Source: Penicillus capitatus
Lineage: Eukaryota > Chlorophyta
Direction: 5' to 3'
Length of the DNA: 64,000 bases
Assembly: GCA_965649825.1 (NCBI GenBank)
Contig: OZ287707.1
Location: 310,001-374,000 of the forward strand
Every line of letters begins with the position of its first letter. Within the stretch, counting starts at the first letter, position 1. Under the pieces are notes generated by a model, which saw only the letters and a program-made list of their open reading frames with translations, was not told where the DNA came from and did no database searches. Positions 12,404 to 22,700 of this stretch are shown here, one piece after another. The position numbers and the translations under genes were made by a program.

Positions 12404-12621
12404 ATGCAACCAGTAACAATGACACAAGCAAGAGCACAGCTGGGGGCGGCCAACTTCGACTGGGGGATGATCGGGCCGGTGCTGGCCAGGATGGTGGAAC
12501 ACGTGGGGAGGATTAACGGGGATGTTCGCAGGCATGGTTTGGGGATTCCGCCGGTGAATGGAAGGGGTCAATTAAGACTCGGGGTTTACATGTCAGTTTG
12601 CGATTTTTATGCGATCGGCAC
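12404..12621 (+). pseudogene. Repeat-element ORF, copy 1 (3'-truncated)
   Basis: Opens MQPVTMTQARAQLGAANFDW and follows the intact 144-residue copy at 20677 up to VCDFYAIG (the intact copy has IGDFVAIG). It then runs straight into sequence matching the 3' tail downstream of the NLR gene (12622 onward matches 20085 onward). About half of the ORF has been replaced by recombination or insertion. The open frame continues fortuitously to 12691. Confidence 0.8.
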
Positions 12622-13060
12622 CCCACCCTGCGCTTTGTCAGCCAGCTCGCTGTGTGATCTAGGTCCTACGTCACACATTCACACTGGATGATGATCTGTT
12701 TTAAACGACACACTTGCTGCCCGAGCAGTACGATGCTGTCCAAAAGATGATCATTAAAAACTAATAATTGTCAAAATTTTGTGTGACAAAATTATATCCA
12801 TTTGTAAAATAATTCATCAATTGTAAAAATAGATTTCGGTCGAGAGCAGTACACTTCCGTCACGACGCGTCCGACGCGACAGTACTGCACCGTCACGTAC
12901 ATCGGCGCAATACTGTCGCAGCACAGCGCGTCGTGACGGAATATGCGCGTCGCGTCGCACTGCTGCGACAATACTGCATCTAGCCAATACACAACTACAG
13001 TGGTATTGGCGCGTTCTGATACGCTGCTGCGGTGACAGTACCACCGCGGCAGCGCGCGTT
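12622..13060. repeat. Segmental duplication of the NLR 3' flank and hairpin cluster B (partner 20085-20575)
   Basis: Shared landmarks are caccc(t/g)gcgc, tctaggtcctacgtcaca, gagcagtacgatgctgtcca, taataattgtca and the cluster of hairpins. A clear stem-loop is 12880-12915: cagtactgcaccg, a 10-nt loop tcacgtacat, then cggcgcaatactg. The copy ends in the actacagtggtattggcg block before joining the inverted element copy 2. Confidence 0.8.
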
Positions 13061-13089
13061 TTCGCAACTTAATCAACCAAACCACGACG

Positions 13090-13537
13090 TTACACATTTG
13101 GATCGAATAAGTCATACAACGAATCCACAAAGTGTATTGCCGAGGATCGTCCGAAGGCCCGAATGTCCCCTCGCCTTCTCACTGTCGTACACAAGAGGTG
13201 AAATTCCCGCACATATTTATCCCTCTGGACCGCATTTCCTTGCCGCATAACCCCATGGTGAATTAACCGCCTACGTGTACGGTTCATTATGACACGCCAC
13301 GTAACCACCCCCGCGCGGTTGCCGACCGACAAAAAAATCCCGAACCGAAAGATACACCCAATTCCTCAATTCATCCCTTCCACGCACCGGCGCGATCGCC
13401 GATCCACGTCTGCGAACCGCCCCGTTAAGCCATCCCGTGTACACCACCATCTTCTCTACCACCGGCTTGATCAGCCCCCAGTCGAAGTGTGTCGCCCCAA
13501 GGTGTGCTCTTGCTTGTGCAAGTGTTACTGGCTCCAT
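13090..13537 (-). pseudogene. Repeat-element ORF, copy 2 (inverted, frameshifted)
   Basis: Minus-strand ATG at 13537 opens MEPVTLAQARAHLGATHFDW and matches the intact copy at 20677. The homologous reading changes frame near 13310. The first frame stops at 13271, and the rest (GVVTWRVIMNRTRRRLIHHG, then FVDSLYDLF near 13110) is in another frame. A related, imperfect AT hairpin (13565-13595) lies 27 nt upstream of the ATG. Downstream sequence 13040-13090 matches 21108-21175 in inverse orientation. Confidence 0.8.
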
Positions 13538-13564
13538 TGCAACGGTCTATAACAGATCTTTTTT

Positions 13565-13595
13565 GTTTGCTTGCTTTTTTACAAAGAAAACAAAC
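13565..13595. repeat. AT-rich hairpin upstream of element ORF, copy 2
   Basis: Degenerate version of the gtttgttttc/gaaaacaaac inverted repeat, at the same spacing to the ATG at 13537 as in the other copies. Confidence 0.7.
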
Positions 13596-13675
13596 ATAAA
13601 GAAGCTTTAATATACCGTCACGATGGTATTTGCACGTTCTGGCGCGCTTTCACGATGGTATTGCGACGCAGTACG

Positions 13676-16335
13676 TTACGGCGCAATACTGTCGTCGTCG
13701 CGAGCGGTTCGACTCTGAGTGTTATTAACGTTGTTATACGATTCGCGACAATTCCCCATCATGCGGATCTCGTGTGCAACATCGAGGAGAGCAATGAGAA
13801 GATCCGAATCGTAGTTCCAGCTTTCAAGGAGAGTAGTGTTCGTCGCCGGATCTACCAGCTTCATTGTCGCCACTTCATGGACATCTTTACATGACCCTTG
13901 TATTCCTAGCATCTTTATTTCTTGGATGGTGCTGCATCTCAAAGCCTTTTGCTCCTCTCAATGCTTTTTTCTCTTTGCACTTCCATTACTATCTCTTATG
14001 TATCAATGAAAGTTTTTATTTTTGTTGCTAATTTGAGAACAAGAAGCTTTGCTGCGATCAAGGTTCGGAGCACTTCGTACCATTGCTTCTCTAATACTCC
14101 AAAATCAGCGATGGCATCTCGGCATTTCGTATATGCGTTTTCTAACGCCATGGGATTGATATCAACGCGTTCCGCGTCTCTATGAAGATGCAAGATATGT
14201 ACTCCGCCGTAAAGTGTGGACAGGACGTGTCTTCCTGAACGTGCGATGCTTGACGGAGCATCTTTAGTTTCCAGGCGTTCAGCAGCCTGCTGTATGAGCT
14301 CGAAATAAAACCGGACTGGGTAATGCTGTACAGGTGACTTCATTTCTGCTTTCTCCTGCACTACGCCCCACCGAAGTTGTTCCTTTTTATCCTCGAACAA
14401 TCTGTACCGGCCAATGACATGCAAAAGAAAGAAGAGCTGGTGGATTGCGAGGAAGCCTGCTTCATACTGGGAAAAGTTCTGTTTAGTGAGTCAGCGCTTG
14501 GAAGATAGAGCTGACCTAAGGTTCGTGGCTAGATCTATTAATCGGACAGGGTCTTCATAAACGGAAGATTCATCCCCTGTGAGTGAACTGAAAAGAACCT
14601 TCGCAATGTTCTCGTGGAGTAACTCTCCTCTGCATTCGCGCAAACGGCAATGAATGGCACCAACAAAATCCGTAAGTAGAGCTTACCTTGGTCACGGCAA
14701 GGAACTATTTTTGCCAGCTCTGCATACCCGAGAACCGTTTCCGATATCGAACATTCCTTATTTCGCGTGTCATACTGACGCAGCCGTGGGAGGAGAACAT
14801 CTCGTTCAGACTCGTCCGTCGTGGCGTTGTAGCATCGACCAGCGACTTGGCACACTATTCCGTTCCTTAGAAACGACACTCAGGAGCTTCGGGTCATTCA
14901 GTTCTTTGTCGTCCGAGTTGGGCGGGGGAATGGCGACTGAGAACTTCACATTCGGACGGTTCTCCTATGGACGATTCTTCGTCCACAACATGAACCTGCA
15001 TCATCGTGCGTGACCTGCGTAACGTGGAATCGTCTCTTGTCGTTACAACGAACGAGAGATTCACTCACCGGTTCACAAAGCTCACGGAAGAGAAGACGAG
15101 TCGATCAACTCGTTAGCATTAAATGTAAGTGTCGGTCGTTGATGTGATGCATCCTGCCAGGAGAATGCTCATTCAGGTTAATGCTTTCTCGATAACGAAA
15201 GAGACTGTCTCGCGCTGAGCACCCTGCTCTCTGGAGTGACTCTTAGACCAGATTTGTGCCGACATCGCAGACACAAACGAACATCTAGTACACGGATGAG
15301 GTCACTGGGTTGAGATTATGAACGCAAATGACCACAGACCGTATTCCCTGATATCTTCCATTACAGACTTGACTGGACCGATACGAGAGAAAGCCGTAAA
15401 TGTAGCGTGTTCGAAAACCAATTGGACTTGGAGATGTGCTTCGGCGAGAAGAGAAACCCCTTAAGGACGGGTGAGAGATGATCAAGGATCAGCTCATCAG
15501 GAGTCATCTAGCATGTCGTCATACACACATCGGTAAAACCATTGGAGGAAGTGCTAGTATCGCCGTCGAACGCACGTCAAGTTCATCTTGGCAATGCCTT
15601 ATTGTATTCAGAACATGAAGGATCTCCGCGTTTCCGAGGCTTGGCGGCATCGGACTGACAAAGCATAAGACGTTGCAGCATCCGCGGAAGAAGCGTCTCA
15701 CTTGGCGGAACAAACATCATTCGATCTTTGTGCCAAGAAAACCGCACGTTCTTTATCAAGAGTCAAAGAGAAAGATTCTGTCAACACCTTATCGCGTTCC
15801 GTCAGCTTTTGTTCTAATGATTGTCCCATAGCTCTGACACGTTTCCCTGGGCATTATCGATGGCTATCAGATCATCTCGATACGCAACAACTCTTCTTGC
15901 TTTACTTCCAACTGAAGCTCGAGAGACACGACAGTGACGGGATAAGAAACCTCTAAACAGTTAAAGGTCCGTGACCATCGAGGTTCAAGATTTCCCTCAC
16001 CGAGATCATACATCTTAGAACACTGGCGCCGAGGTTTAGTAACTGTGCCATCATCTTCTTTGCCGCTGCCTAGAAGGCGTTTCACGACGGTCCTTTAAAA
16101 ACTGCATGGGGGATATATACCGCAGCAGAATGCCTTCGACGAAATCACCTTCCCCATCTGAGTACCATATGTTAATTTCGGCGTTCACCGTTCCGCTTGT
16201 CGCGGGGAGTCGAATGCGAAGGCACCTTCGTCGTTCGTGGCAGGTTTGGTCGTCGGCGTCGGCGTCGTACAACGCGTCCATCGCTTCGCTCACTGCACGT
16301 GCATTTCCTCCTGCATCCACGTGCATCGTTTCCAT
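13676..16335 (-). CDS. Unknown multi-exon protein, head to head with the NLR gene
   Basis: I do not recognise the family. From the ATG at 16335, plausible exons read METMHVDAGGNARAVSEAMD, SGTVNAEINIWYSDGEGDFV, LEVSYPVTVVSLELQLEVKQ, MGQSLEQKLTERDKVLTESF, TFNANELIDSSSLPFRELCE, LHENIAKVLFSSLTGDESSV, then a long exon (14040-14420) with LHVIGRYRLFEDKKEQLRWG, FELIQQAAERLETKDAPSSI and ALENAYTKCRDAIADFGVLE. A last exon has SWNYDSDLLIALLDVAHEIR and stops at 13676. The product looks soluble and helical, several hundred residues long. Splice joins were not all resolved, and one or two of these exons could belong to a second gene. The start lies 25 bp from the NLR start on the other strand. Confidence 0.5.
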
Positions 16336-16360
16336 CGTTCTCTTTCGCCGCTTTCCACAA

Positions 16361-19300
16361 ATGCATTCTCCTGTTCGCGTATCCTTTGGCCTACGCAGCT
16401 ACGCCACAGACTCGGAGAGTGGTTCATGGCCAGGTTCCGACCTCTCCAGCTTGCCCTCCGTCAGCGACGATGACTCACTCTGCGGAGAGTTTCACTGCGA
16501 GTCCGACTTGACGGGCTTCGACGGAGGATCTATCGATTCAGCCACAACACCCAAAACAAACGACCGTCGTTCCTCAGCGCCACATAAAGACGGAGGTGCC
16601 CATTCAACCCTCCAAAGAAAGCTGGAGCGAAATAGACGAGCGCGCTCGTCGCCAAGAACAGGCGAGACCCCATGCGAAGGTGGCGGGCGAACCGACAGCA
16701 CGACATCAAATACGTCACAGCAAAAATACCAACCATCACCGCAGCAGAATGAAATGACCCCAGGTAAGGGCATTGCCTTGACCAACCGACAGCTCCATGA
16801 AGCGTGCCATCCAAAAGGACGCCCAGCAACGCCGACAAGAGTGAGAACTGGAGATCAAAGCCTTCTCCTGAACGACGCCAGGACAGAAGACGCTCTGATA
16901 AGAGGTTGGAGCTAACTCATGTTCCGTGAAGGTGACGAGAAGTGTGATGTAGACGCCCGAGAATGGATCCGCCCCTCAAAGGAGCAGTGGTACATCCCTT
17001 ACCATCGTGTCCCATCACCATATTGCACCGCCCAACGGGCGATCCGTGACGAATCCGGCGTTCCGACAGACGGTGCAGAAATGGTGGGACGAGAAGAGGA
17101 AGTGGGCACGATCTCTTCCTTGATCGAATCCGGTCGACATGTTGTCATGATCACCGGCCTTCCTGGTATTGGAAAGACAACGGTCGCTGCAACCGTCGCA
17201 GATGAGTTGCTCAGGAGCCAGATTCTGCAGAACATTCGCTATCTCAATCTCTCCAACGTGACCGAGCTCTCCGACGCTGTCTTCAGAATCGGAGCAGCTC
17301 TGAAACATCCGATCTACCAGAGTGCCCTGAGCAGCGGTAAATCTGTCCTTCTCCGTCTCATCCCTTACTCATTTCTGCAGGCGGATGGCAGAGGATCGAT
17401 TGAAAAACTGGTTAAAACGACACGGAAATACCCATGCGCCGACGGGTTGGGTTCTGGATGGACTGGATCATCTGTTCTTGGATTCCCATGAACGGCAAGG
17501 GCTGTTCGATATTCTGATGGAGATTTTGGAATTCTTTCCCCGGTTGCACATCATCATGGTCTGTTCGGAGGCTCCGAATCCTTCAGAAATGCCCTTCGTC
17601 GACGAAGTGATTCGGATCGGCCCTTTGCCGGAACAGGCTGCCTATCAATTCGCAGAGAGCCTTCTGGGCGGCGCGCTTTCGAAAGGGGAAGCTCGCCACT
17701 TAGTATCCGCCACGGCAGGATTCCCACTCGGCATCAAGATCGGCGGAAGCAGTATCTTGGCCGGCGGCTGCTCCGCCTCTCACTTGGAACAGCGTCTGGA
17801 TCAGGTGAGGGACGGGGATAGCGTCGAAATGCGAGCTCCTTGGAATCGGGCACACGATATGATTCGAGAAGGCATCTCAGCTTTGTCGCCAGAAGATCGA
17901 CGTGGACTCATTCTCCTCTGTCAATGTCCTGATGCCTTTACTGTGGAACATGCAGCAGCTGTACTGGGTCAGTTACGCAAACCGACACAGACCTGGTCAT
18001 TGCTGAGACGGCTAATGATGAGAGGCTTCGTTCGATACATGCTCACCGAAGGCAACCTCCCTGCGTCCACTGCACTGTCTTCTGACGCGTGTCTTTCTCT
18101 GCAGGGACCTATCGGTTAGAGGAGGCCGTTCTGGATGTGCTGACACATTGCACGGCCATTCGAGATCGTGTCTCGAGAGAAGGCGAGTACGAGGCCGTGT
18201 CGAGAAATCTGGAGATCGATGAAGATCAGAGGGATGGAGCACGGGCGGGATTGGTGGTCTACTATCTTCGATTGCTGGATCGAGCGCTGATGGTCTTCCG
18301 TTCGGGTTCCCGTCTCTCAACATACCGTCTGCTCGAACAGGAGCGCGACGGTCTCGAACGGTTCGTTCGGTACATAACGGAACCATCTGTCCGGCGAAAA
18401 CTGCTGTCGACGGGATCCAAAGGAAAACTGCTGAAGCTGCTCAAGATCCTGAGCGATTTCGTCGTGGATGTGGGAAAGCACTACTTCACCTGGAACCAGG
18501 TACGCAACATCTGTGCTTCCATCGGATGGCTGTGGGAAGAAGACATGACGCCGATCTACGACGAGGTGTCCTACAAGGTCCGCTTGGCGCTGGCCAATGC
18601 CTTGGCCTGCATCGGAGAGCGACGAGACGCCGAGATCATTCTGACCCAACTGGAGACGTACATCGACGGCCTGAACACGTGTACGGAGCGAGATCTCAAG
18701 GCGAAGGCGGATGTCCTGGTCCTCAAAGCCAAGATTCAGCATCTCGCTGGTCGCTACCCCGAAGCCGAGCGCTACTTTAATCAGGCGCTGAATGCCCAGG
18801 AGAGTGCTTACGGGCGCGATCACTTCACCGTTAGTCGTACGTACTCACTTCTGGCCACGGTCCAGCAGGTAGATACTGCTGACTCGTGGGCGAGATCGAT
18901 GCGTTGTGTTTGTCTGTGCAGATTCTGCAGAAATTCGGCGACGCAGAGCATTCGTATAAATGCAGTTTGAAGATCCGAATGAAACACACCGGCAAGAACG
19001 TCGTCGAAGTGCCAACGGTCATGCATAACTGGGCGTCGCTCAACCACAGACTAGGAAAACACAGCGAGGCAGAGGAGCTCTACAACAAGAGTCTCATTCT
19101 TCGGGAGAGATACCTGGGCCATCGCAACACCGAAGTCGCATCCAGTCTGATCAGTCTGGCCGCTGTCAAGGTCCTGCTGAGTCACTACGAGGATGCACGA
19201 GGCCTTTACAGTCGAGCCCTGACGATGTTAAAAGACATCATCGGCGAAGATCACCAGGCCGTGGCCTACACATCGACAAGACTGGGGGTGTTGCTAGAGA

Positions 19301-20078
19301 CGCAGAAATGCTATGACGAAGCGATCCAGCACTTCGCAGAGGCACTGGTCATCGACGATCGAGTGTACGGAGAGAGACACGAACAGGTTCAGAGGTCTAT
19401 CGGCAGAATCCAGAGGGCGGCGCTGAAGCACGCGCAGACACTGCACACGTCTAAGCAACTCGTTCGATGGAAGGCGTACATCGAAGAGCTTCTGAAGAAG
19501 TACCGTTTCAAGTGGCCGGAACGGACGGGTCCGGACAGCAGGACCGGATTTGCTGTCGATACGTCTGCAGATCTGTTGGCGGCTCAGCAGTCCATCCAGT
19601 GGCCATTGATCCGGAGGCTTCTGGTCCGTCTGAAATCAAGACGGAGACAACGACGTCGTTCCAGGGATTCGCACCGGCAGTCAAGGACCACACAGGCGTC
19701 GATTTGGACAGCACGCTCCATCTGAATAGCTCGGCCTTGCAACTGAATGTGGACTCGGCTAGCAGAGGTCCACCTGGATTGCCCAGAACGGCAGGTGCGT
19801 ATTCTGCCGATCCCCCGTCCCAAGAAGCTTCGGGTATGAAGAGATACTCTTCGACCGACATCCCCAAGGCGTCGTCTTCGATCATGGGATCATCTCAGAA
19901 CAGCGAGCTGAATTTCGGTCAGTACTCGAGTCAGCCGGAGGGGAATCAGACCATCGCTCACGCCTATTCACTCGTGCACGATAACTCTCAGTTCGGCGTG
20001 GCCAACACTAGCTCTCTGGAGACGACCATCTCTCCCAGAGCCAATCAAGACATCACCTATCCGATCCCTGCCTCGTAA
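16361..20078 (+). CDS. NLR-like STAND protein: NB-ARC plus kinesin-light-chain-type TPRs
   Basis: A predicted signalling ATPase of the STAND class. A Ser/Thr-rich N-terminal region (from ATG 16361) is followed by a nucleotide-binding domain: VGREEEVGTISSLI, Walker A GLPGIGKTTVA (about 17155-17186), Walker B-like GWVLDGLDHLFLD, and the NB-ARC GLPL-type motif TAGFPLGIKIGG. A winged-helix-like stretch (LILLCQCPDAFTVEHAAAVL) and a helical linker follow. Then come at least four KLC-type TPRs: AGRYPEAERYFNQALNAQES, FGDAEHSYKCSLKIRMKHTG, GKHSEAEELYNKSLILRERY, YEDARGLYSRALTMLKDIIG and CYDEAIQHFAEALVIDDRVY. A low-complexity Ser-rich tail ends in a TAA at 20076-20078. About six short introns are present. 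No LRR, TIR or death-fold domain was seen. Confidence 0.8.
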
Positions 20079-20084
20079 GACGTC

Positions 20085-20600
20085 CCACCCCGCGCCCTGT
20101 CTGCCAGCTCATTGTCTGGTCTAGGTCCTACGTCACATTCACACTGGAGGACGATCTGTTAGAAACGACACACTTGATGCCAGAGCAGTACGATGCTGTC
20201 CAGAGCATGCATAATTCAAAATTAATAATTGTCAGACAATTGTGTGACAACAAACCATTTGTAACATTTTCTGCTAAAAATAGATTTCCAGTACACTTCC
20301 GTCACGACGCGACCGACGCGACAGTACTGCGCCGTCACGTACATCGGCGCAATACTGTCGCGTCGGACGAGCTGCGGATCCGTCGCGCTGCCGCGACAGT
20401 ATTGCGCCGTCACGTACATCGGCGCAATACCGGCGCGGCAGCGCATCGTGACGGAATAGGCGCGTCGCGTCGCACTGCTGCGACAGTACTGCCACTAGCC
20501 AATACACAACTACAGTGGTATTGGCGCGTTCTGATACGCTGCTGCGGTGACAGTACTACCGCGGCAGCGCGGCAGAACGCGCCAATACCATCGTACCAGT
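20085..20600. repeat. NLR 3' flank with hairpin cluster C (partner of 12622-13060)
   Basis: Contains two near-identical stem-loops, 20322-20357 and 20397-20430 (arms gtattgcgccg/cggcgcaatac around tcacgtacat). It also has a 17-bp inverted repeat, ggtattggcgcgttctg at 20517-20533 and cagaacgcgccaatacc at 20573-20589, enclosing a GC-rich core. The region is duplicated at 12.6-13.05 kb. Confidence 0.85.
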
Positions 20601-20618
20601 GTATAAAAGATCTTTTTT

Positions 20619-20649
20619 GTTTGTTTTCCTCGTTAAAAAGAAAACAAAC
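20619..20649. repeat. AT-rich hairpin upstream of element ORF, copy 3
   Basis: Perfect 10-bp inverted repeat gtttgttttc / gaaaacaaac with an 11-nt loop. It sits 27 nt upstream of the ATG of the intact element ORF. Confidence 0.85.
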
Positions 20650-20676
20650 GAAGAAGATACTTTCTACACCAATACA

Positions 20677-21111
20677 ATGCAGCCAGTAACTCTGACAGAA
20701 GCAAGAGCACAGCTGGGGGCGGCCAACTTCGACTGGGGGCTGATCGGGCCGGTAGTGAACAAGATGGTGGAATACACTGTGCAGCTGAACACGTGGGCTG
20801 AACATTGTGGTCCGCAAATTCCGCCGATTCTGGGGAGGGAGCAGCTGAGGGAAGCAGTGGGTTTCGTGATTGGCGACTTTGTTGCGATCGGCAACCACGC
20901 TGGGTTTGTTACGTGGCGTGCTGTAATGAACCGTGTACGTGGGCGGTTAATTTTTCATGGAGTTATGCAGCAAGGGAATGCGGGCCAGAGGAATAGACTT
21001 CTGTGGGCATTTTACCTTTTATTTAGGACGGTGAGAACGCAAGGGGACATTGGGACCTTAGGAGTAACCGCGGCAGTAACGTTTGTGGATGCGTTGTATG
21101 GATTGGATTAG
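20677..21111 (+). CDS. Repeat-element protein, intact copy (144 aa, unknown family)
   Basis: The only uninterrupted copy of the element ORF. It starts MQPVTLTEARAQLGAANFDW and continues IGPVVNKMVEYTVQLNTWAE, EQLREAVGFVIGDFVAIGNH, FVTWRAVMNRVRGRLIFHGV and IGTLGVTAAVTFVDALYGLD, ending TAG at 21111. It is intronless, predicted alpha-helical, with a basic central part (NRVRGRLIF, GQRNRLLW) that could bind nucleic acid. I recognise no transposase, integrase or capsid signature. Conservation of the protein reading across diverged copies at 12404 and 13537 argues that it is or was a real product of a repetitive element. Confidence 0.65.
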   Translation: MQPVTLTEARAQLGAANFDWGLIGPVVNKMVEYTVQLNTWAEHCGPQIPPILGREQLREAVGFVIGDFVAIGNHAGFVTWRAVMNRVRGRLIFHGVMQQGNAGQRNRLLWAFYLLFRTVRTQGDIGTLGVTAAVTFVDALYGLD

Positions 21112-22140
21112 CTCCAATTGTGTAAGGTCGCGGTTTGGTTGTTCAAGTTGCGAGAAACGCGCGCTATCGCGTCAACAAGAAAACGCCCACCGCGCCGACG
21201 CTGAACGCGCACGGACTGCTTCCTCGGAGTTAAATAACGTAACGCTTGGTGTGACGTGCTGTCATAGAGAGAGCCGCTCGCAGTGAGAAGCAGGTTTTCG
21301 TGTGGACAAGATACACAAATGCTTTCGACGAGAACCTGCACGTCCAGCGCCGTGATGTTGAACTAAAGAATATGCGTCCCGCATACCCACTTATCAAGCA
21401 ATCGGAGAAACGAGATGGGAAACCTGGTCATAAATTCTTCTGCAAAGCTCACCAATCCATCCGGCAGAGTGGCTTCTGTTGAATGTCCATGACGAACAGG
21501 AACTTCTTTCGGCCATCCAACTCACAAAGTCCACCAGTCAGAGCCAGGATGATAAAACGGATGCAAATCTGAATATGGCGTACTTCCCTTATGAACGAGA
21601 CGGGCGAAAGGCAAATTCACTTTCTCATCGATTCGTGGCAACCGTTGTTCTGATATTCCACATTTGCAGAAGGGAGCTTTGGATGACATCATTGTAATTG
21701 TGGTCCGTAGCTGTCGCGGCTTAGCAGCTCCGCCGTGTAGAGGCGCCGAAACGCGCAAGACGACAAACGCGTATCGTTACAGAGACTGTTTTTGACATCC
21801 ACGGAAAGGAGTTTGTGCGGCGGAGAACGGACACACACGTCACGTCTTCGCCTCTCATGGTGTCACGCTCTCGCGTGAACGTTGCACCATCTGCTTCGTT
21901 CTGTCTTTCAAGAGGCGCTTGGACAAGCTTTGTGTCTTCTCAAGGGCGTCTTTCTCTGGTTCTGAGTGCCGAATGGCTCACTTGGCCTGTGAAGTCGTGT
22001 CACATCAGCACTGTAGAAGGGGGAATGTTTGCTTTATCTGCGATCTCGGTTTTAGGGTCTTTCTGCGTATGCGTTCGTTTGTTCACCGACAGCGCGACAA
22101 TACCGGAGTCGTTAACCGGCCAGGTTGAGGGGCAAACGTA
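21112..22140. other. Gap: element flank and low-coding spacer
   Basis: The first 65 bp match the flank of element copy 2 inverted (caaccaaacc...cgcgcg). Beyond that I see only short unrelated frames, no splice-consistent gene and no RNA gene. Confidence 0.5.
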
Positions 22141-22700
22141 AGCAGACGACCTAGCGATTTGGAAGGAGTAAAATGCAGGGGGCAAAGACACAGTGGACGT
22201 CCAAGTGACCCTCGAGAAAGTGCGAAGCCTTGGCCGTCAGCTTGGAGATGCCATTCGGCTCAGTCAAGACGAAAACGATCTTCATCTCCCGCCTTCTATA
22301 GCAAACCGGCCCGCAGCTCCGACTCCGCAACACGAGGCTGATGGCAGCGCGGTCGACTACTCCATTTCGGCATCCAAATCGATCGACGTCTCCTCCGGCG
22401 CGAACACGTGCACTTGATTCGGGCGCCGACACTCCACCGACTCGTGCAGATGAAGATGATTGCGTCCACATACAAAAGCCGGTGCTAAGACGGCTGGTCA
22501 GGGCGGCTGTTCTCCCAATCCTAACGTATGCGATTGAAGCACGGGGCTTTCGACTCTGAGAGTCAAGTCTGTCCACTTGACGCTCGACCGGATCAGCCGA
22601 CTGTGCTCTCAGTTGCAGATTAGACGCACGAACCGCCATGGGCAACCACCGCGACTGTTGCGCGACTCGATTACCATCCAGGCGCCTCCGAACCATGGAG
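22141..22700 (+). pseudogene. Degenerate non-LTR retrotransposon reverse transcriptase fragment
   Basis: A frame with ADDLAIWKE (the catalytic [YF]ADD box of LINE-type reverse transcriptases, preceded here by a stop) is followed by DVQVTLEKVRSLGRQLGDAI. About 370 bp downstream comes LVRAAVLPILTYAIEARG, the LPILTYG-type motif that follows the catalytic box at this distance in non-LTR elements. Frames shift and stops interrupt the stretch, so it is a remnant. No intact endonuclease domain was found nearby. Confidence 0.5.

Noticed and set aside
12880-12915. Stem-loops as bacterial-type terminators
   Set aside because: The genome is clearly eukaryotic, with spliceosomal introns, and no U-tract follows the stems.
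12170-13060. CRISPR array
   Set aside because: Repeats are few, palindromic and unequally spaced, with no unique spacers of constant length.
20174-20689. 171-codon plus-strand frame after the NLR gene
   Set aside because: Runs through hairpin cluster C; the peptide repeats mirror the DNA palindromes, and the NLR already stops at 20078.
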